DNA of 64,000 bases from Blastococcus sp. (GTDB lineage Bacteria > Actinomycetota > Actinomycetes > Mycobacteriales > Geodermatophilaceae), in NCBI GenBank assembly GCA_025465355.1, contig JAODNN010000112.1, forward strand, positions 1-64,000. The letters are read 5' to 3'. Position numbers and translations under genes: made by a program. The notes under the pieces were generated by a model that searched no databases, was not told where the DNA came from, and saw only the letters and a list, made by a program, of their open reading frames with translations. Position 1 is the stretch's first letter. Each line of letters opens with the position of its first letter. Shown piece by piece: positions 1 through 10,154 of the stretch.

Positions 1-1116
1 CACCCGGACGAGGTCGTGCACGTCGACGGTCAGGCCATCCCGGTTGCGCCGTACGACCCACGCAGCCGCCGGGCCCGCCGGCGCCGCCGGCCGATCGCGG
101 TCCTCATCTCCCTCGTCGTGCTGGCGGGGATCGTCGTGGGCATCGTCCTCGGCGGCCAGAAGCTGCTGGCGATGATCAACCCCTCGTCCCAGGACTTCAG
201 CGGCCAGGGCACCGGGACCGTGCAGATCCGGGTCCACGACGGCGACACACTCAGCGACATCGCACGGACGCTGGTCGCCGACGGAGTGATCGCCTCGGAA
301 CGCCCGTTCGTGACCGCCGCCGACGCTCACCCCGACGCCACGGCCGTGCAGCCCGGCGTGTACTCGCTGCGTCATCAGATGAGCGGTCAGGCCGCACTTG
401 ACATGTTGCTCGATCCCAAGGCGAGCCTGCTGTCCCGGGTCACCGTGCCCGAGGGGCTCACCGTGGCGGCGACGCTGGCCCGGCTCGCCTCCGCCACCGG
501 CACGCCGGTGGCGCAGCTCAAGGCAGCGGCGGCCAACCCGGTGGCGCTGGGTCTGCCGGCCTACGCCCACGGCAAGCTCGAGGGCTTCCTCTTCCCGGCG
601 ACCTACGACTTCGGCTCCGGTACCAAGCCGGTCGACATGCTCAAGCAGATGGTCGCCCGGGCGGGCCAGGCGCTGAACGACCTGCAGGTCCCGCCGGCCC
701 AGCGGCTCACCGTGCTCACCAAGGCCAGCATCGTGCAGGCCGAGGCGGGGTCGGTCGCCGACATGGGCAAGGTGGCCCGGGTGCTGGAGAACCGGCTTGC
801 CGACGGGATGCCCCTGCAGCTGGACACCACGGTCAACTACGCCAACGGGAAGGCCGGGGTCACCACGTCCCCGCAGGACCGTCAGAACCCGTCGCCCTAC
901 AACACCTACGTCCACGCGGGCCTGCCGCCGGGCGCGATCAGCAACCCCGGTGAGGAGGCGCTGCGCGCAGTCCTCGCCCCGGTCCCCGGCAACTGGCGGT
1001 TCTTCGTGGTCGTCAACCCCGACACCGGCGACACCCGGTTCGCGGTGACCGCGGCGGAGCACCAGCAGAACGTGCTGCTGTTCCAGAAGTGGCTGCGGGA
1101 GCACCCGGGCGGATGA
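1..1116 (+). CDS. mltG: Endolytic murein transglycosylase MltG (5' end probably outside window)
   Basis: YceG-like family enzyme that cleaves nascent peptidoglycan strands at the outer face of the membrane. An Arg-rich cytoplasmic stretch (RRARRRRRP) is followed by one membrane segment at about residues 27-45 counted from the GTG at 16, then a LysM-like segment and the catalytic domain with LEGFLFP (about 188-194) and KASIVQAEAG (236-245). E243 matches the conserved catalytic Glu of the family. The frame is open back to base 1, so the N-terminus probably lies upstream; GTG 16 is only the first start visible. aroE follows after 10 nt, as in other Actinobacteria. Confidence 0.93.
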   Translation, partial: HPDEVVHVDGQAIPVAPYDPRSRRARRRRRPIAVLISLVVLAGIVVGIVLGGQKLLAMINPSSQDFSGQGTGTVQIRVHDGDTLSDIARTLVADGVIASERPFVTAADAHPDATAVQPGVYSLRHQMSGQAALDMLLDPKASLLSRVTVPEGLTVAATLARLASATGTPVAQLKAAAANPVALGLPAYAHGKLEGFLFPATYDFGSGTKPVDMLKQMVARAGQALNDLQVPPAQRLTVLTKASIVQAEAGSVADMGKVARVLENRLADGMPLQLDTTVNYANGKAGVTTSPQDRQNPSPYNTYVHAGLPPGAISNPGEEALRAVLAPVPGNWRFFVVVNPDTGDTRFAVTAAEHQQNVLLFQKWLREHPGG

Positions 1117-1126
1117 GGGCCGGAAG

Positions 1127-1933
1127 GTGAGGGCGGCTGTCGTCGGTCGCCCGGTCGCCCATTCCCTCTCCCCGGTGCTGCACCGGGCGGCGTATGCGGC
1201 ACTGGGGCTGGACGACTGGACCTATGATGCGCTCGACGTCGGCGCCGAGGAGCTGCCGGACCTGATCGCCGGCCTGGGCGAGGAGTGGCGCGGCTTCTCG
1301 GTGACGATGCCGTGCAAGCAGGTGGCGGTGGACGTCGCGGACGTCGTCGAACCGCTGCCGCGCCTGCTGCACGCCGCCAACACCCTGGTGCGCACGGACT
1401 CCGGGGGCTGGCGCGCCGAGAACACCGACGTCACCGGGATCGGCATGGCGCTGCAGCTGGCCGGCGTCGACCGCGTCGGGCGCGCCGCGATCATCGGGGC
1501 GGGCGGAACGGCCGCCGCCGCAGCGGTGGCGCTCTCCTCCCTGGGTGCCGAGCACATCGACGTCGTCGTCCGTGACCCGTCCCGGGCCGGGGACGTCGGA
1601 CGGGTGCTGCAGGTCCTCGGCGTGTCGACGTCCGTGAGCCGCATCGCGGACACCCGACTCGACGCCCCGTTGGTCGTCAGCACGGTGCCCGTGGATGCCC
1701 AGCCCGACATCGTGCCGCTGTCGTGGCGGGCGGACCAGACCGTGCTCGACGTGCTCTACGCCCCGTGGCCGACCCCGCTGGCGCAGCGCGTCACCGAGGT
1801 CGGCGGCACGGTCGTCGGTGGCCTCGAGGTGCTCTTCTGGCAGGCCACGGCGCAGGTGGAGCTCATGACCGGCATGCCGGCACCGATCGCCGCCATGCGC
1901 GCCGCGCTGGACGCCGCCGTCGACGCCCGCTGA
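1127..1933 (+). CDS. aroE: Shikimate dehydrogenase
   Basis: NADPH-dependent reduction of 3-dehydroshikimate to shikimate in aromatic amino-acid synthesis. The 268-residue length is normal. Visible motifs are the N-terminal shikimate-binding SLSP, the VTMPCKQ segment with the catalytic Lys (families usually read VTxPfK), ENTD with the catalytic Asp, and the dinucleotide-binding GAGGTAAAA. GTG 1127 is preceded by GGAAGG. It begins a run of aromatic-pathway genes (aroC, aroK, aroB, aroQ) interrupted only by a prepilin peptidase gene 7 nt downstream. Confidence 0.95.
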   Translation: MRAAVVGRPVAHSLSPVLHRAAYAALGLDDWTYDALDVGAEELPDLIAGLGEEWRGFSVTMPCKQVAVDVADVVEPLPRLLHAANTLVRTDSGGWRAENTDVTGIGMALQLAGVDRVGRAAIIGAGGTAAAAAVALSSLGAEHIDVVVRDPSRAGDVGRVLQVLGVSTSVSRIADTRLDAPLVVSTVPVDAQPDIVPLSWRADQTVLDVLYAPWPTPLAQRVTEVGGTVVGGLEVLFWQATAQVELMTGMPAPIAAMRAALDAAVDAR

Positions 1934-1940
1934 TCCGCCG

Positions 1941-2606
1941 GTGCACGTCTCCCGAGCGGTGCTGCTCGGCGCCGTCCTGCTCGTCGCCGTCGGTATCGGG
2001 CCGTGGCTGGCGCGGACGTCCGTCCGGCTGGCCACCCGGGACGACGCCGCCACCTCGTCGGCGGCCCGCACGACGGTCACGACTGTGGTGTTCGCCGGCC
2101 TCCTGGCCGGTGCCGTCAGCCTGACCGGTCTGCGACCGGCCACCGTCGCCCTGGCCTGGGCCGCCGGCGCCGCGGTGGTGCTGGCCGTCGTGGATCTCGC
2201 CTGCCACCGTCTCCCGGACCGCGTCACCTATCCCGCGGCCGCGGTCTGCACGCTGGCCCTGGTCGCCGACGCCGCCGTCCTCGGGGCCTGGGGCGCCCTG
2301 GTGCGGGCCGTGGCCGCCGCCGCCACCACCTTCCTCATCGCCGCGGGGGTCCGGTCGACCGCACCCGACGCGCTGGGCTTCGGAGACGTGAAGCTACTGG
2401 GACTGCTCGGCCTGCTCCTGGGCTGGGCCGGCTGGGGGGTGCTGCTCGCCGGGGTGTTCCTCGGCCTGTGCACCGGTGCGCTGGCGTTCCTCGGGCTGCT
2501 GGCCGGCCGCCGGGCCGGCTGGCGCACGGCTCTGCCGTTCGGGCCGCCGCTGCTCATCGGGGCGGTCCTGGCGCTCGTCCTGGCCGGGCCGACCTCACTC
2601 GGCTGA
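1941..2606 (+). CDS. A24-family prepilin peptidase (TadV/CpaA-like)
   Basis: Polytopic membrane aspartic peptidase, 221 residues and almost wholly hydrophobic. The two expected catalytic Asp sites are visible: the first in [12 protein letters not shown] and the second in GFGDVKLLG (GxGD motif, near residue 150). The N-terminal methyltransferase/zinc domain of full-length PilD enzymes is absent, so this is the short form associated with Flp/Tad pilins or type IV-like pseudopilins. It sits 7 nt after aroE. No pilin genes are in the window, so its substrate is unknown. Confidence 0.85.
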   Translation: MHVSRAVLLGAVLLVAVGIGPWLARTSVRLATRDDAATSSAARTTVTTVVFAGLLAGAVSLTGLRPATVALAWAAGAAVVLAVVDLACHRLPDRVTYPAAAVCTLALVADAAVLGAWGALVRAVAAAATTFLIAAGVRSTAPDALGFGDVKLLGLLGLLLGWAGWGVLLAGVFLGLCTGALAFLGLLAGRRAGWRTALPFGPPLLIGAVLALVLAGPTSLG

Positions 2607-2664
2607 GGGTCGGACGGGGCGGCGCCGACCAGGGGTGTCGGCCCCGCCTGGCAGAATCGCTGCC

Positions 2665-3843
2665 ATGTTGCGCTGGCTGACCGCAGGCGAGTCGCACGGC
2701 CAGCAGCTCACCGCGATCCTCGAGGGGCTCCCGGCCGGCGTCGAGCTGCAGACCGCCGACCTGGACGCTGCCCTGGCGCGACGCCGGCTCGGCCACGGCC
2801 GGGGTGCACGGATGTCCTTCGAGCGTGACGACGTCACGCTGACCGGCGGTGTCCGGCACGGCCGCACCCAGGGCGGCCCGATCGCCGTCCAGATCGGCAA
2901 CACCGAGTGGCCGAAGTGGACGACGGTCATGGCCGCCGATCCGGTGGATCCCGCTGTCCTGGCCGACCAGGCGCGCAACGCCCCACTGACCCGCCCACGA
3001 CCGGGGCACGCCGACCTGGCCGGCATGCAGAAGTACGGCTTCGACGACGCCCGGCCGGTCCTGGAGCGGGCCAGTGCCCGCGAGACCGCGGCGCGGGTCG
3101 CCCTGGGGGCCGTCGCCCAGGCCTTCCTCCGGCAGGTCCTGGGCGCCGAGGTGGTCAGCCACGTGGTGGCGATCGGTCCGGTCACCGTGCCCGAGGGCGT
3201 GCTGCCCGGCCCGCACGACAACGCGCTCATCGACGAGGACCCGGTGCGTTGCGCCGACCCGGCGACCAGCGAGCGCATGGTCGCCGAGATCGACGACGTG
3301 CGGAAGAACGGTGACACCCTCGGCGGCGTGATCGAAGTCGTCGTCCACGGCCTGCCGCCGGGGCTCGGTAGCCATGTGCACTGGGATCGGCGGCTGGACT
3401 CCCGGCTGGCCGCGGCCCTGATGGGCGTGCAGTCGGTCAAGGCCGTGGAGGTCGGGGACGGCCTCGAGACGGCCCGCCGGCGCGGTTCGGTGGCGCACGA
3501 CGAGATCGAGCTGGCCGATGGACGGGTTCAGCGGCTGACCGATCGGGCCGGTGGCATCGAGGGCGGCATGACGAACGGCGAGGTGCTCCGTGTGCGCGCG
3601 GCGATGAAGCCGATCAGCACGGTGCCCCGGGCCCTGGCCACCATCGACACCGCCACGGGCGAGCCCGCGGTCGCCATCAACCAGCGCAGCGACGCCTGTG
3701 CGGTCCCTCGCGGGAGCGTGGTGATGGAGGCGATGGTGGCGCTGGTGCTCGCCGACGCCGTCCTCGAGAAGTTCGGTGGTGACTCGGTCGCCGAGACGCG
3801 CCGCAACGCGCAGGCCTACCTCGACGCCCTGCCGTACCGGTGA
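2665..3843 (+). CDS. aroC: Chorismate synthase
   Basis: FMNH2-dependent enzyme that converts 5-enolpyruvylshikimate 3-phosphate to chorismate. The 392-residue product starts [12 protein letters not shown], the typical N-terminus with the GESHG signature. The central RPRPGHADL and the later [12 protein letters not shown] region are also typical. ATG 2665 was chosen because it gives the family N-terminus; the frame stays open further upstream without homology. A CAGAAT hexamer 7 nt upstream and no Shine-Dalgarno sequence make a leaderless start possible. The stop overlaps the aroK start (GTGA). Confidence 0.97.
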   Translation: MLRWLTAGESHGQQLTAILEGLPAGVELQTADLDAALARRRLGHGRGARMSFERDDVTLTGGVRHGRTQGGPIAVQIGNTEWPKWTTVMAADPVDPAVLADQARNAPLTRPRPGHADLAGMQKYGFDDARPVLERASARETAARVALGAVAQAFLRQVLGAEVVSHVVAIGPVTVPEGVLPGPHDNALIDEDPVRCADPATSERMVAEIDDVRKNGDTLGGVIEVVVHGLPPGLGSHVHWDRRLDSRLAAALMGVQSVKAVEVGDGLETARRRGSVAHDEIELADGRVQRLTDRAGGIEGGMTNGEVLRVRAAMKPISTVPRALATIDTATGEPAVAINQRSDACAVPRGSVVMEAMVALVLADAVLEKFGGDSVAETRRNAQAYLDALPYR

Positions 3844-4376
3844 CGCGCCCGCGACTGGTTCTCGTGGGACCGCCCGCGTCGGGCAAGACGACCGTCGGCA
3901 CGGCGGTCGCCGAGGCGCTCGGGCTGGGCTTCCGTGACACCGACCACGACATCGAGACCGAGACCGGCTCCAGCGTCGCCGACCTGTTCGTCTCGCACGG
4001 CGAACCGCATTTCCGGGAGCTGGAGGAGCGGGCGGTCGCCCGCGCCCTCACCGAGCACGACGGCGTCCTGGCCCTCGGCGGCGGTGCGGTGATGAATCGG
4101 GACACCCGCGAGCTGCTCGTGGCGCACGGCCGCGCCGGCGGCACCGTGGTGTGGCTCGATGTCGACCTGCACTCGGCCGCCCGCCGGGTGGGGCTCTCCC
4201 GTGACCGGCCGCTGCTCGCCGTCAACCCGCGGGCCATGCTGCGGACGATGCTCGAGGAGCGCGCACCGCTCTACCGGGAGGTGGCCACGTACACCGTGGC
4301 CACGTCCGGACGTGAGCCCGCCGAGGTCGTCGCAGAGGTTCTGGCCATCCTCTCGTCGCAGCAGGTGGACCGATGA
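3840..4376 (+). CDS. aroK: Shikimate kinase
   Basis: ATP-dependent phosphorylation of shikimate. The 178-residue product has the P-loop GPPASGKTT near the N-terminus, the substrate-binding [16 protein letters not shown], the Walker-B-like LGGGAV and the lid segment SRDRPLL. It starts at GTG 3840, overlapping aroC by 4 nt, and ends in an ATGA overlap with aroB, so the three genes are translationally coupled. Confidence 0.96.
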   Translation: MTRPRLVLVGPPASGKTTVGTAVAEALGLGFRDTDHDIETETGSSVADLFVSHGEPHFRELEERAVARALTEHDGVLALGGGAVMNRDTRELLVAHGRAGGTVVWLDVDLHSAARRVGLSRDRPLLAVNPRAMLRTMLEERAPLYREVATYTVATSGREPAEVVAEVLAILSSQQVDR

Positions 4377-5422
4377 GGCGCGTCCGGGTGGCGGGGGGGA
4401 AGCCCTACGAGGTCGTCATCGGACCGGGTGCGATCGCGGAGCTGGGTGTCGTCCTCGCCGGGACGGCCCGCGCGGCTGTGGTGCACGCGTCCCCGCTGGC
4501 CGCCGCGGCCGGTGCCGCCGTCGAGACGCTGCAGAGCGCAGGCGTCGCCGCCGAGGCGGTCCGCGTGCCCGACGGCGAGGCGGCCAAGACCGCCGAGGTC
4601 GCCGCGTCGGTCTGGGAGGAGTTCGGCCGGCTCGGGCTGACCCGCTCCGACGCCGTCGTCGGCATCGGCGGGGGAGCGGTCACGGATCTCGCCGGCTTCC
4701 TGGCCGCCACGTGGGTGCGCGGGGTGCGGGTCGTCCAGGTGCCGACCAGCCTGCTCGGCATGGTGGACGCCGCGGTCGGCGGGAAGACCGGGATCAACAC
4801 CGCCGCGGGCAAGAACCTCGTCGGCGCGTTCCACCCCCCGGCCGCCGTGCTGTCCGACACCACCCTGCTGGCCGGCCTTCCCGAGGCGGAGTTCCGCTCG
4901 GGCCTGGCGGAGGTCGTGAAGTGCGGGTTCATCGCCGACTCTGAGATCCTGCGGCTGCTCGAGGCCGACCCGTCGGGCCACCCTGACACCGTCGAGCTCA
5001 TCGAGCGCGCCGTGCGGGTGAAGGCCGCGGCTGTCGGTGAGGATCTCTACGACACCGGACGCCGGGAGTTCCTCAACTACGGGCACACCCTCGCCCACGC
5101 GATCGAGCGGGTGGAGGACTTCGGCTGGCGGCACGGCGAGGCGGTCGCCGTGGGCCTGGTGTTCGCCGCGGAGCTCGCCGGGCAGGCGGGACTGTTGTCC
5201 GGCGATGACGTCGCGCGGCATCGTCGGCTGATCGACACGATGGGGCTGCCCACCCGCTACACCGGCGACTGGGAGCGGTTGCAGTCCGTCATGCGCGTCG
5301 ACAAGAAGGCTCGCGGGGCCTCGCTGCGATTCGTCGTCCTCGACGGCCTCGGCAGCCCGAAGATCCTGACCGACCCCGACCAGGCGTGGCTCGACGCTGC
5401 CTGGGCAGCAGTCTCCGCGTGA
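4373..5422 (+). CDS. aroB: 3-dehydroquinate synthase
   Basis: NAD- and metal-dependent cyclisation of DAHP to 3-dehydroquinate. At 349 residues it has the canonical [19 protein letters not shown] segment, the glycine-rich [12 protein letters not shown] and the metal-binding [12 protein letters not shown]. The ATG overlaps the aroK stop (ATGA). aroQ follows after 10 nt, behind an AAAGGA ribosome-binding site at 5421-5426. Confidence 0.97.
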   Translation: MRRVRVAGGKPYEVVIGPGAIAELGVVLAGTARAAVVHASPLAAAAGAAVETLQSAGVAAEAVRVPDGEAAKTAEVAASVWEEFGRLGLTRSDAVVGIGGGAVTDLAGFLAATWVRGVRVVQVPTSLLGMVDAAVGGKTGINTAAGKNLVGAFHPPAAVLSDTTLLAGLPEAEFRSGLAEVVKCGFIADSEILRLLEADPSGHPDTVELIERAVRVKAAAVGEDLYDTGRREFLNYGHTLAHAIERVEDFGWRHGEAVAVGLVFAAELAGQAGLLSGDDVARHRRLIDTMGLPTRYTGDWERLQSVMRVDKKARGASLRFVVLDGLGSPKILTDPDQAWLDAAWAAVSA

Positions 5423-5432
5423 AAGGAAGACC

Positions 5433-5867
5433 GTGACCATTCAGGTGCTCAATGGAGCCAATCTCGGCAGGCTCGGTCTCCGGGAGCCGGAGAAGTACGG
5501 GACGACGACCTATGCGGAGCTCGTCGAGCTGATCGAGGTCACCGGCCGTGAGCTGGGCGTCGAGGTACAGGTGCGTCAGACCGACGACGAGGGCGAGCTG
5601 CTCCGGTGGGTGCATGCGGCCGCGGACGCCGGTGACCCGGTGCTGATCAACCCGGGGGGCTGGTCGCACACCTCGGTCGTGCTCCGGGATGCCCTCGCCG
5701 CGCTGAACGCGCCGCTCGTCGAGGTGCACATCACCAACATCCACGCCCGCGAGGAGTTCCGGCACCACTCCTACGTCTCCGGCGTGGCCGACGGCGTGAT
5801 CGCGGGCCTCGGCATCAGCGGGTACGTCCTGGCCCTGGGCTGGTTGGCCCAGCAGGGAGTGAGGTGA
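5433..5867 (+). CDS. aroQ: Type II 3-dehydroquinate dehydratase
   Basis: Converts 3-dehydroquinate to 3-dehydroshikimate; type II enzymes form dodecamers. The 144-residue length is normal. Motifs are [17 protein letters not shown] with the catalytic Tyr and Arg, NPGGWSHTS with the catalytic His, and [17 protein letters not shown]. The first motif reads NGANLGRLG where most homologues have NGPNLNxLG, a small deviation in a conserved loop. It closes the shikimate cluster. Confidence 0.95.
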   Translation: MTIQVLNGANLGRLGLREPEKYGTTTYAELVELIEVTGRELGVEVQVRQTDDEGELLRWVHAAADAGDPVLINPGGWSHTSVVLRDALAALNAPLVEVHITNIHAREEFRHHSYVSGVADGVIAGLGISGYVLALGWLAQQGVR

Positions 5868-5886
5868 GAACGACGCGCGCCGACCA

Positions 5887-6999
5887 GTGGACACAGTGAG
5901 CCGGACCGCGGAGCGGCGGGACGCGTTGCGGGCCACCGCGGCACAGCGCGGGCTGGACGCCGTCCTCGTCACCAACCTGCTCAACGTCCGCTACCTGACC
6001 GGATTCACCGGCTCGAACGGTGCGCTGCTGGTGCGCACCGACCTTCCCGACCTGTTCGGCACGGACGGCCGGTACACCACGCAGGCCGGCATCGAGGTCC
6101 CCGACGTCGAGCTCGTCGTCGACCGCGGCACGGTGCCGGCGCTGGCGCGGGCCGCCGTGCGAGGCAACGCGGCGCGGATGGGCTTCGAGTCGCACGACCT
6201 CATCGTCGACGGGCTCGCCGGGCTGGAGAAGGTGCTCGCCGACGCGGCCGGTGGCGGCGCGGCGCCCGAGTTGGTCAGCGTCCGGCGGGCGGTCGAGGCG
6301 CTCCGGGCGATCAAGGACGACGACGAGATCGAGGCGCTGCGGCAGGCGTGCGCGGTGGCCGACCAGGCGCTGGCCGAGCTGGCCGCCGAGGGGGCGCTGC
6401 GGCCGGGGCGGACCGAGCTGCAGGTGGGCCGCGAGCTCGACGCCCGCATGCTCCTGCTGGGGGCCGAGGCGCCGTCGTTCGAGACGATCGTGGCCGCCGG
6501 CGCCAACTCCGCGATCCCGCACCACCGGCCCGACGCCACCGAGTTGCGCGACGGCGACTTCCTCAAGCTGGACTTCGGCGCGACCGTCGACGGTTACCAC
6601 TCGGACATGACCCGCACCGTCTGCCTGGGGCACGCCGCCGACTGGCAGCGGGAGATCTACGAGCTCGTCGCCGCCGCCCAGGCGGCCGGCCGGGCGGCGC
6701 TGGCGGTCGGCACCGACGTCGTCGCGGTGGACGCGGCGGCCCGTGACCTGATCGCCGCCGCAGGTCACGGCGAGCACTTCACCCATGGTCTCGGCCACGG
6801 CGTGGGGCTGGAGATCCACGAGGCGCCGGGCATCGGACCGCAGGGCGCGGGTAGGCTGGCCGCCGGCATGGCCGTCACCGTGGAGCCGGGGGTCTACCTA
6901 CCCGGCCACGGCGGTGTCCGAATCGAGGACACCCTGATCGTCACCGACGACGCGCCTGAACTGTTGACCCTCACGAGCAAGGAACTGCTGGTTCTCTAG
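5887..6999 (+). CDS. M24-family Xaa-Pro aminopeptidase
   Basis: Metallopeptidase that removes N-terminal residues before proline; 370 residues. An N-terminal creatinase-like domain (LTGFTGSNGALLV) precedes the pita-bread domain. All five metal ligands can be placed: two Asp in KLDFGATVDGYHSDMT, His in GLGHGVGLEIHE, and Glu in VTVEPGVYLPG and RIEDT. Its TAG stop directly abuts the efp ATG. A PepP/PepQ-type gene next to efp is a widely conserved actinobacterial arrangement. Confidence 0.92.
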   Translation: MDTVSRTAERRDALRATAAQRGLDAVLVTNLLNVRYLTGFTGSNGALLVRTDLPDLFGTDGRYTTQAGIEVPDVELVVDRGTVPALARAAVRGNAARMGFESHDLIVDGLAGLEKVLADAAGGGAAPELVSVRRAVEALRAIKDDDEIEALRQACAVADQALAELAAEGALRPGRTELQVGRELDARMLLLGAEAPSFETIVAAGANSAIPHHRPDATELRDGDFLKLDFGATVDGYHSDMTRTVCLGHAADWQREIYELVAAAQAAGRAALAVGTDVVAVDAAARDLIAAAGHGEHFTHGLGHGVGLEIHEAPGIGPQGAGRLAAGMAVTVEPGVYLPGHGGVRIEDTLIVTDDAPELLTLTSKELLVL

Positions 7000-7560
7000 A
7001 TGGCTACCACCAACGACCTGAAGAACGGCATCGTCCTCAACCTGGACGGTCAGCTGTGGACCGTCACCGACTTCCAGCACGTCAAGCCCGGCAAGGGCGG
7101 GGCATTCGTGCGGACGACGCTGAAGAACGTGCTCTCGGGGAAGGTCGTCGACAAGACCTTCAACGCCGGCACCAAGGTCGAGACGGCGAACGTCGACAAG
7201 CGCTCGATGACCTACCTCTACAAGGACGGCGCCGACTTCGTCTTCATGGACGGCGACACGTTCGACCAGATCCACGTGCCGAGCGAGACCGTGGGCGGGG
7301 GTGCCGACTACCTCCTCGAGAACACCGAGGTGATCGTCGCCGTTCATGACGACACCCCGCTGTACGTCGAGCTCCCCGTCACCATGGAGCTGCTCGTGGA
7401 GCACACCGACCCGGGCCTGCAGGGCGACCGGTCCACCGGTGGCACCAAGCCGGCCACGCTGGAGACCGGCGCGCAGATCCAGGTACCGCTGTTCATCACG
7501 ACCGGCGAGAAGCTCAAGGTCGACACCCGCGACGGCCGGTACCTCGGCCGGGTCAACTGA
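7000..7560 (+). CDS. efp: Translation elongation factor P
   Basis: Relieves ribosome stalling at polyproline stretches. The 186-residue product has three beta-barrel domains. The domain I tip loop reads PGKGG at residues 30-34 with K32 at the tip. Actinobacterial EF-P is reported to act with an unmodified Lys in a PGKGP loop; here the last residue is Gly. The C-terminus [11 protein letters not shown] is typical. It starts on the base after the peptidase stop, and no EpmA/EpmB-like modification gene is nearby. Confidence 0.97.
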   Translation: MATTNDLKNGIVLNLDGQLWTVTDFQHVKPGKGGAFVRTTLKNVLSGKVVDKTFNAGTKVETANVDKRSMTYLYKDGADFVFMDGDTFDQIHVPSETVGGGADYLLENTEVIVAVHDDTPLYVELPVTMELLVEHTDPGLQGDRSTGGTKPATLETGAQIQVPLFITTGEKLKVDTRDGRYLGRVN

Positions 7561-7589
7561 ATCCCGTTCCCTGAGCATCGAGTACTGAG

Positions 7590-7997
7590 ATGGCCGCACG
7601 GAGCAAGGCACGCAAGCGGGCGGTCGATGTCCTCTACGAGGCGGAGCTGCGCGGGCGCGACCGCCGCGACCTGCTGCAGGAGCGCACCGCCGACGACACC
7701 CCGCCGATGCCCGAGCACGCGGCCCGCCTGGTGGAGGGCGTGGCCGAGCACGCGACCCGCATCGACACGCTGATCGATGCCCACACCACCGGCTGGTCGA
7801 TCGACCGGCTGCCCGACGTCGACCGCGCGATCCTGCGCATGGCGGTGTTCGAGCTGCTGTGGGCCGACGACGTCCCCGACGCCGTCGTCATCGACGAGGC
7901 CGTGGAGCTGGCGAAGACGCTGTCCACCGACGACTCGCCGGCCTACGTCAACGGCGTCCTCGGCGCGATCCTCGCCGCCGAGGTCCCGACGGCCTAG
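7590..7997 (+). CDS. nusB: Transcription antitermination factor NusB
   Basis: All-helical protein of 135 residues that binds boxA RNA with NusE (S10) in rRNA antitermination. The N-terminus SKARKRAVDVLYEAELRG is the usual family start, and IDRLPDVDRAILRMAVFEL is the conserved core. The C-terminal PAYVNGVLGAI is also typical. The gene ends 31 nt before the convergent ABC transporter genes, and no clear terminator is visible in that gap. Confidence 0.95.
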   Translation: MAARSKARKRAVDVLYEAELRGRDRRDLLQERTADDTPPMPEHAARLVEGVAEHATRIDTLIDAHTTGWSIDRLPDVDRAILRMAVFELLWADDVPDAVVIDEAVELAKTLSTDDSPAYVNGVLGAILAAEVPTA

Positions 7998-8028
7998 GAA
8001 GCCGCGCAACCGCTGACGCCGTTCCTCC

Positions 8029-9072
8029 TCAGTGCACGTCGCGGCGGTTGAAGAGGACGACGCCGATCCCGACGATGACGGCCGTGATGGCCCCCAGCAC
8101 GATTCCCGCCTGCAGGTTGCCGATCACGTACTCCCGTGGCCGGTCGAAGCCACCGGGCCCGAGGCGGTCGAAGATGTGCAGCGTGATGCCGTTGGGTGAG
8201 ATGAGCCCCGCGGCGTTGTTGGAGAGCAGCCACGGCTCCCACCCCGGGCGCAGGATGTGGATGGCGGTCTCGACGACGGCGAAGTAGACGAATCCGATCC
8301 CGAGCGCGGCGCCGGTGTTGCGGATCAGGTTGGTCAGCCCGAAGCCGAGCAGTGCGCCGAGGACGGTCAGCAGGACGCCGCGCCCCTGGGTGGCCAGCAG
8401 GTGTCCCCAGAACCCCTGCGGAAGCGGGCCTCCGGTGCTGTCGACCGCGCGGAGGACGGCCGCCATGGCCAGCCAGGCCGCCTGGGCCACGGCGCCGAGC
8501 AGGGCGCTGGCGAGCACCAGGACGCCGAGTTTGGTACCCATCACCTTCATCCGGCGCGGTACCCAGAACAGCAGCGCGACCAGCGAGCGGGTGGACCACT
8601 CCGCCCCGATCCAGGTGGCTCCGATGAGGAAGGCCAGGACCGCCGAGGCCGCCCCGAAGCCCATCGCCCCGGCGGAGCCGACGGTCGCCATGTCGAACGG
8701 CTGGTGGGGGAGGAAGTCGTCCAGGTTCAGCTGGTCGGTGGTCAGCGGCGGCCCGCAGTAGGTCTCAGGGGGCGCGTCGGTCGGCCGCCTCGGATCGTCC
8801 AGGCACTGCTGACGCTGCGCCTCGCTGTCGGCGATGACCTGCTGCGCCGTCTGCTGGGCAATGGCGCGGTCCTCAGCGCTGGGGACGCCGTAGTGGGTAA
8901 GGGCGATCACCGTGGCGGCGAGCCAGCCGAGCACGGCGAGCCCCAGCAGGATCTGGATGAAGCGGCGCGAACGGAAGCGGTGCACTTCCGCCCGGAAGAG
9001 GCTCCCGCGCCGCGTCGTCGCCGGCCCGCCGCCGGTGGCGTGGGTGAGCGGTTCGTCGATCGTGGCGCTCAT
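8029..9072 (-). CDS. ABC-2 type transporter permease
   Basis: Polytopic membrane protein of 347 residues. A first membrane segment lies near residues 38-58, then a roughly 75-residue hydrophilic extracellular loop with two Cys, then about five C-terminal segments. It is the membrane partner of the ATPase encoded immediately upstream: its ATG overlaps the ATPase stop (ATGA). The ABC-2 class usually exports drugs, lipids or other hydrophobic molecules; the substrate cannot be inferred. Streptomyces has nusB next to bldD, so this pair looks inserted. Confidence 0.85.
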   Translation of the reverse strand: MSATIDEPLTHATGGGPATTRRGSLFRAEVHRFRSRRFIQILLGLAVLGWLAATVIALTHYGVPSAEDRAIAQQTAQQVIADSEAQRQQCLDDPRRPTDAPPETYCGPPLTTDQLNLDDFLPHQPFDMATVGSAGAMGFGAASAVLAFLIGATWIGAEWSTRSLVALLFWVPRRMKVMGTKLGVLVLASALLGAVAQAAWLAMAAVLRAVDSTGGPLPQGFWGHLLATQGRGVLLTVLGALLGFGLTNLIRNTGAALGIGFVYFAVVETAIHILRPGWEPWLLSNNAAGLISPNGITLHIFDRLGPGGFDRPREYVIGNLQAGIVLGAITAVIVGIGVVLFNRRDVH

Positions 9073-9998
9073 GCCGGATCTCCGGTGATGGCGAGGAACG
9101 CGGTCTCCAGGTCGGCGGTCAACGGGGTGAGCTCCTCGAGGTAGGTCCCCTGGGCCGCGAGAGCACGGGTGATCTCGCCCGGCATCGCGACGTCGTGCAC
9201 CAGCAACGTCCGGCCGTCGGGCACCTCCGGCGGCGAGACCGAGAAGCCGGCGGCGGCCAGGATCGTGGCCGCCAGGCCGGCGTCCGGTACCCGCACGCGG
9301 ATCTCCCCCTCCGAGCGGCCGGCCAGGACGTCGGCCACGGCCCCGGACGCGACGCGCTTGCCGCGGGCCAGGATGGTGACGGTGTCGCAGACCTGCTGGA
9401 TCTCGGCCAGCAGGTGCGAGGACAGCAGGACAGTGGTGTCGCTGTCCCGGCCCAGTCGCCTGATCAGCTCGCGGACGTCGCGGATGCCGGCCGGGTCCAG
9501 TCCGTTGCTCGGCTCGTCGAGGATCAGCAGCCGCGGAGCCTTGAGCAGTGCCGCGGCGATCCCCAGCCGTTGCTTCATTCCCAGCGAGTAGCCCTTGAAG
9601 CGGTCGTTGGCCCGGTCGGTGAGGTCGACGATCTCGAGGCACTCCTCGACGCGGGCGCGACTGGCGCCGGCGGTCTCCGCCAGCAGCCTGAGGTTCCGCC
9701 GGCCGGAGAAGTTGGGAAAGAACAGCGGGGTCTCGACCAGGGCGCCCACGGAGCCGATGACCTCGGGCAGTCCGGCCGGCACGGGCTGGTCGAGCAGACG
9801 GATGTCGCCGCCGTGATCGGGCCGGACGAGACCGAGCAGCACGCGGATCGTGGTCGTCTTGCCGGAGCCGTTGGGGCCGAGGAACCCGTGGACACCACCG
9901 GACTCGACGAGCAGGTCGAGGCCGTCCAGCGCCTTCTGCGGTGGTCGGCCGCGGCGCCGGTAGGTCTTCGACACCGCGACCATCTGCACGGCCGGCAT
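9069..9998 (-). CDS. ABC transporter ATP-binding protein
   Basis: ATPase of an ABC-2 exporter, 309 residues. Walker A is GPNGSGKTTT, the signature is YSLGMKQRL (LGMKQ form common in DrrA/CcmA-like ATPases), Walker B is LLILDEPSNGLDP and the H-loop is LLSSHLLAEI. The C-terminal 80 residues are the usual DrrA-like accessory domain. ATG 9998 was chosen over an in-frame start further upstream because AAGGAGGTT precedes it at ideal spacing. It forms a two-gene operon with the permease. Confidence 0.92.
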   Translation of the reverse strand: MPAVQMVAVSKTYRRRGRPPQKALDGLDLLVESGGVHGFLGPNGSGKTTTIRVLLGLVRPDHGGDIRLLDQPVPAGLPEVIGSVGALVETPLFFPNFSGRRNLRLLAETAGASRARVEECLEIVDLTDRANDRFKGYSLGMKQRLGIAAALLKAPRLLILDEPSNGLDPAGIRDVRELIRRLGRDSDTTVLLSSHLLAEIQQVCDTVTILARGKRVASGAVADVLAGRSEGEIRVRVPDAGLAATILAAAGFSVSPPEVPDGRTLLVHDVAMPGEITRALAAQGTYLEELTPLTADLETAFLAITGDPA

Positions 9999-10107
9999 GG
10001 AACCTCCTTGTTCGCCGGTACGGCTCCGGGGTCCGTGCACCCTGGCACACTGCTGCCTCCCGCGACAGGAACAGCGGCGCGTGTCGGAACCGGCGCGTTC
10101 CGTAGAC

Positions 10108-10146
10108 GGCGAGAGGCCCCGCCCAGAAGGGGCGGGGCCTCTCGCC
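10108..10146 (-). terminator. Perfect 17-bp hairpin downstream of bldD
   Basis: Arms 10108-10124 and 10130-10146 are exact reverse complements, with loop AGAAG. The hairpin begins 9 nt after the bldD stop codon and lies between bldD and the ABC operon on the same strand, so it should end the bldD transcript. There is no U-tract, as is common for actinobacterial terminators. Confidence 0.85.
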
Positions 10147-10154
10147 GACGGCCG

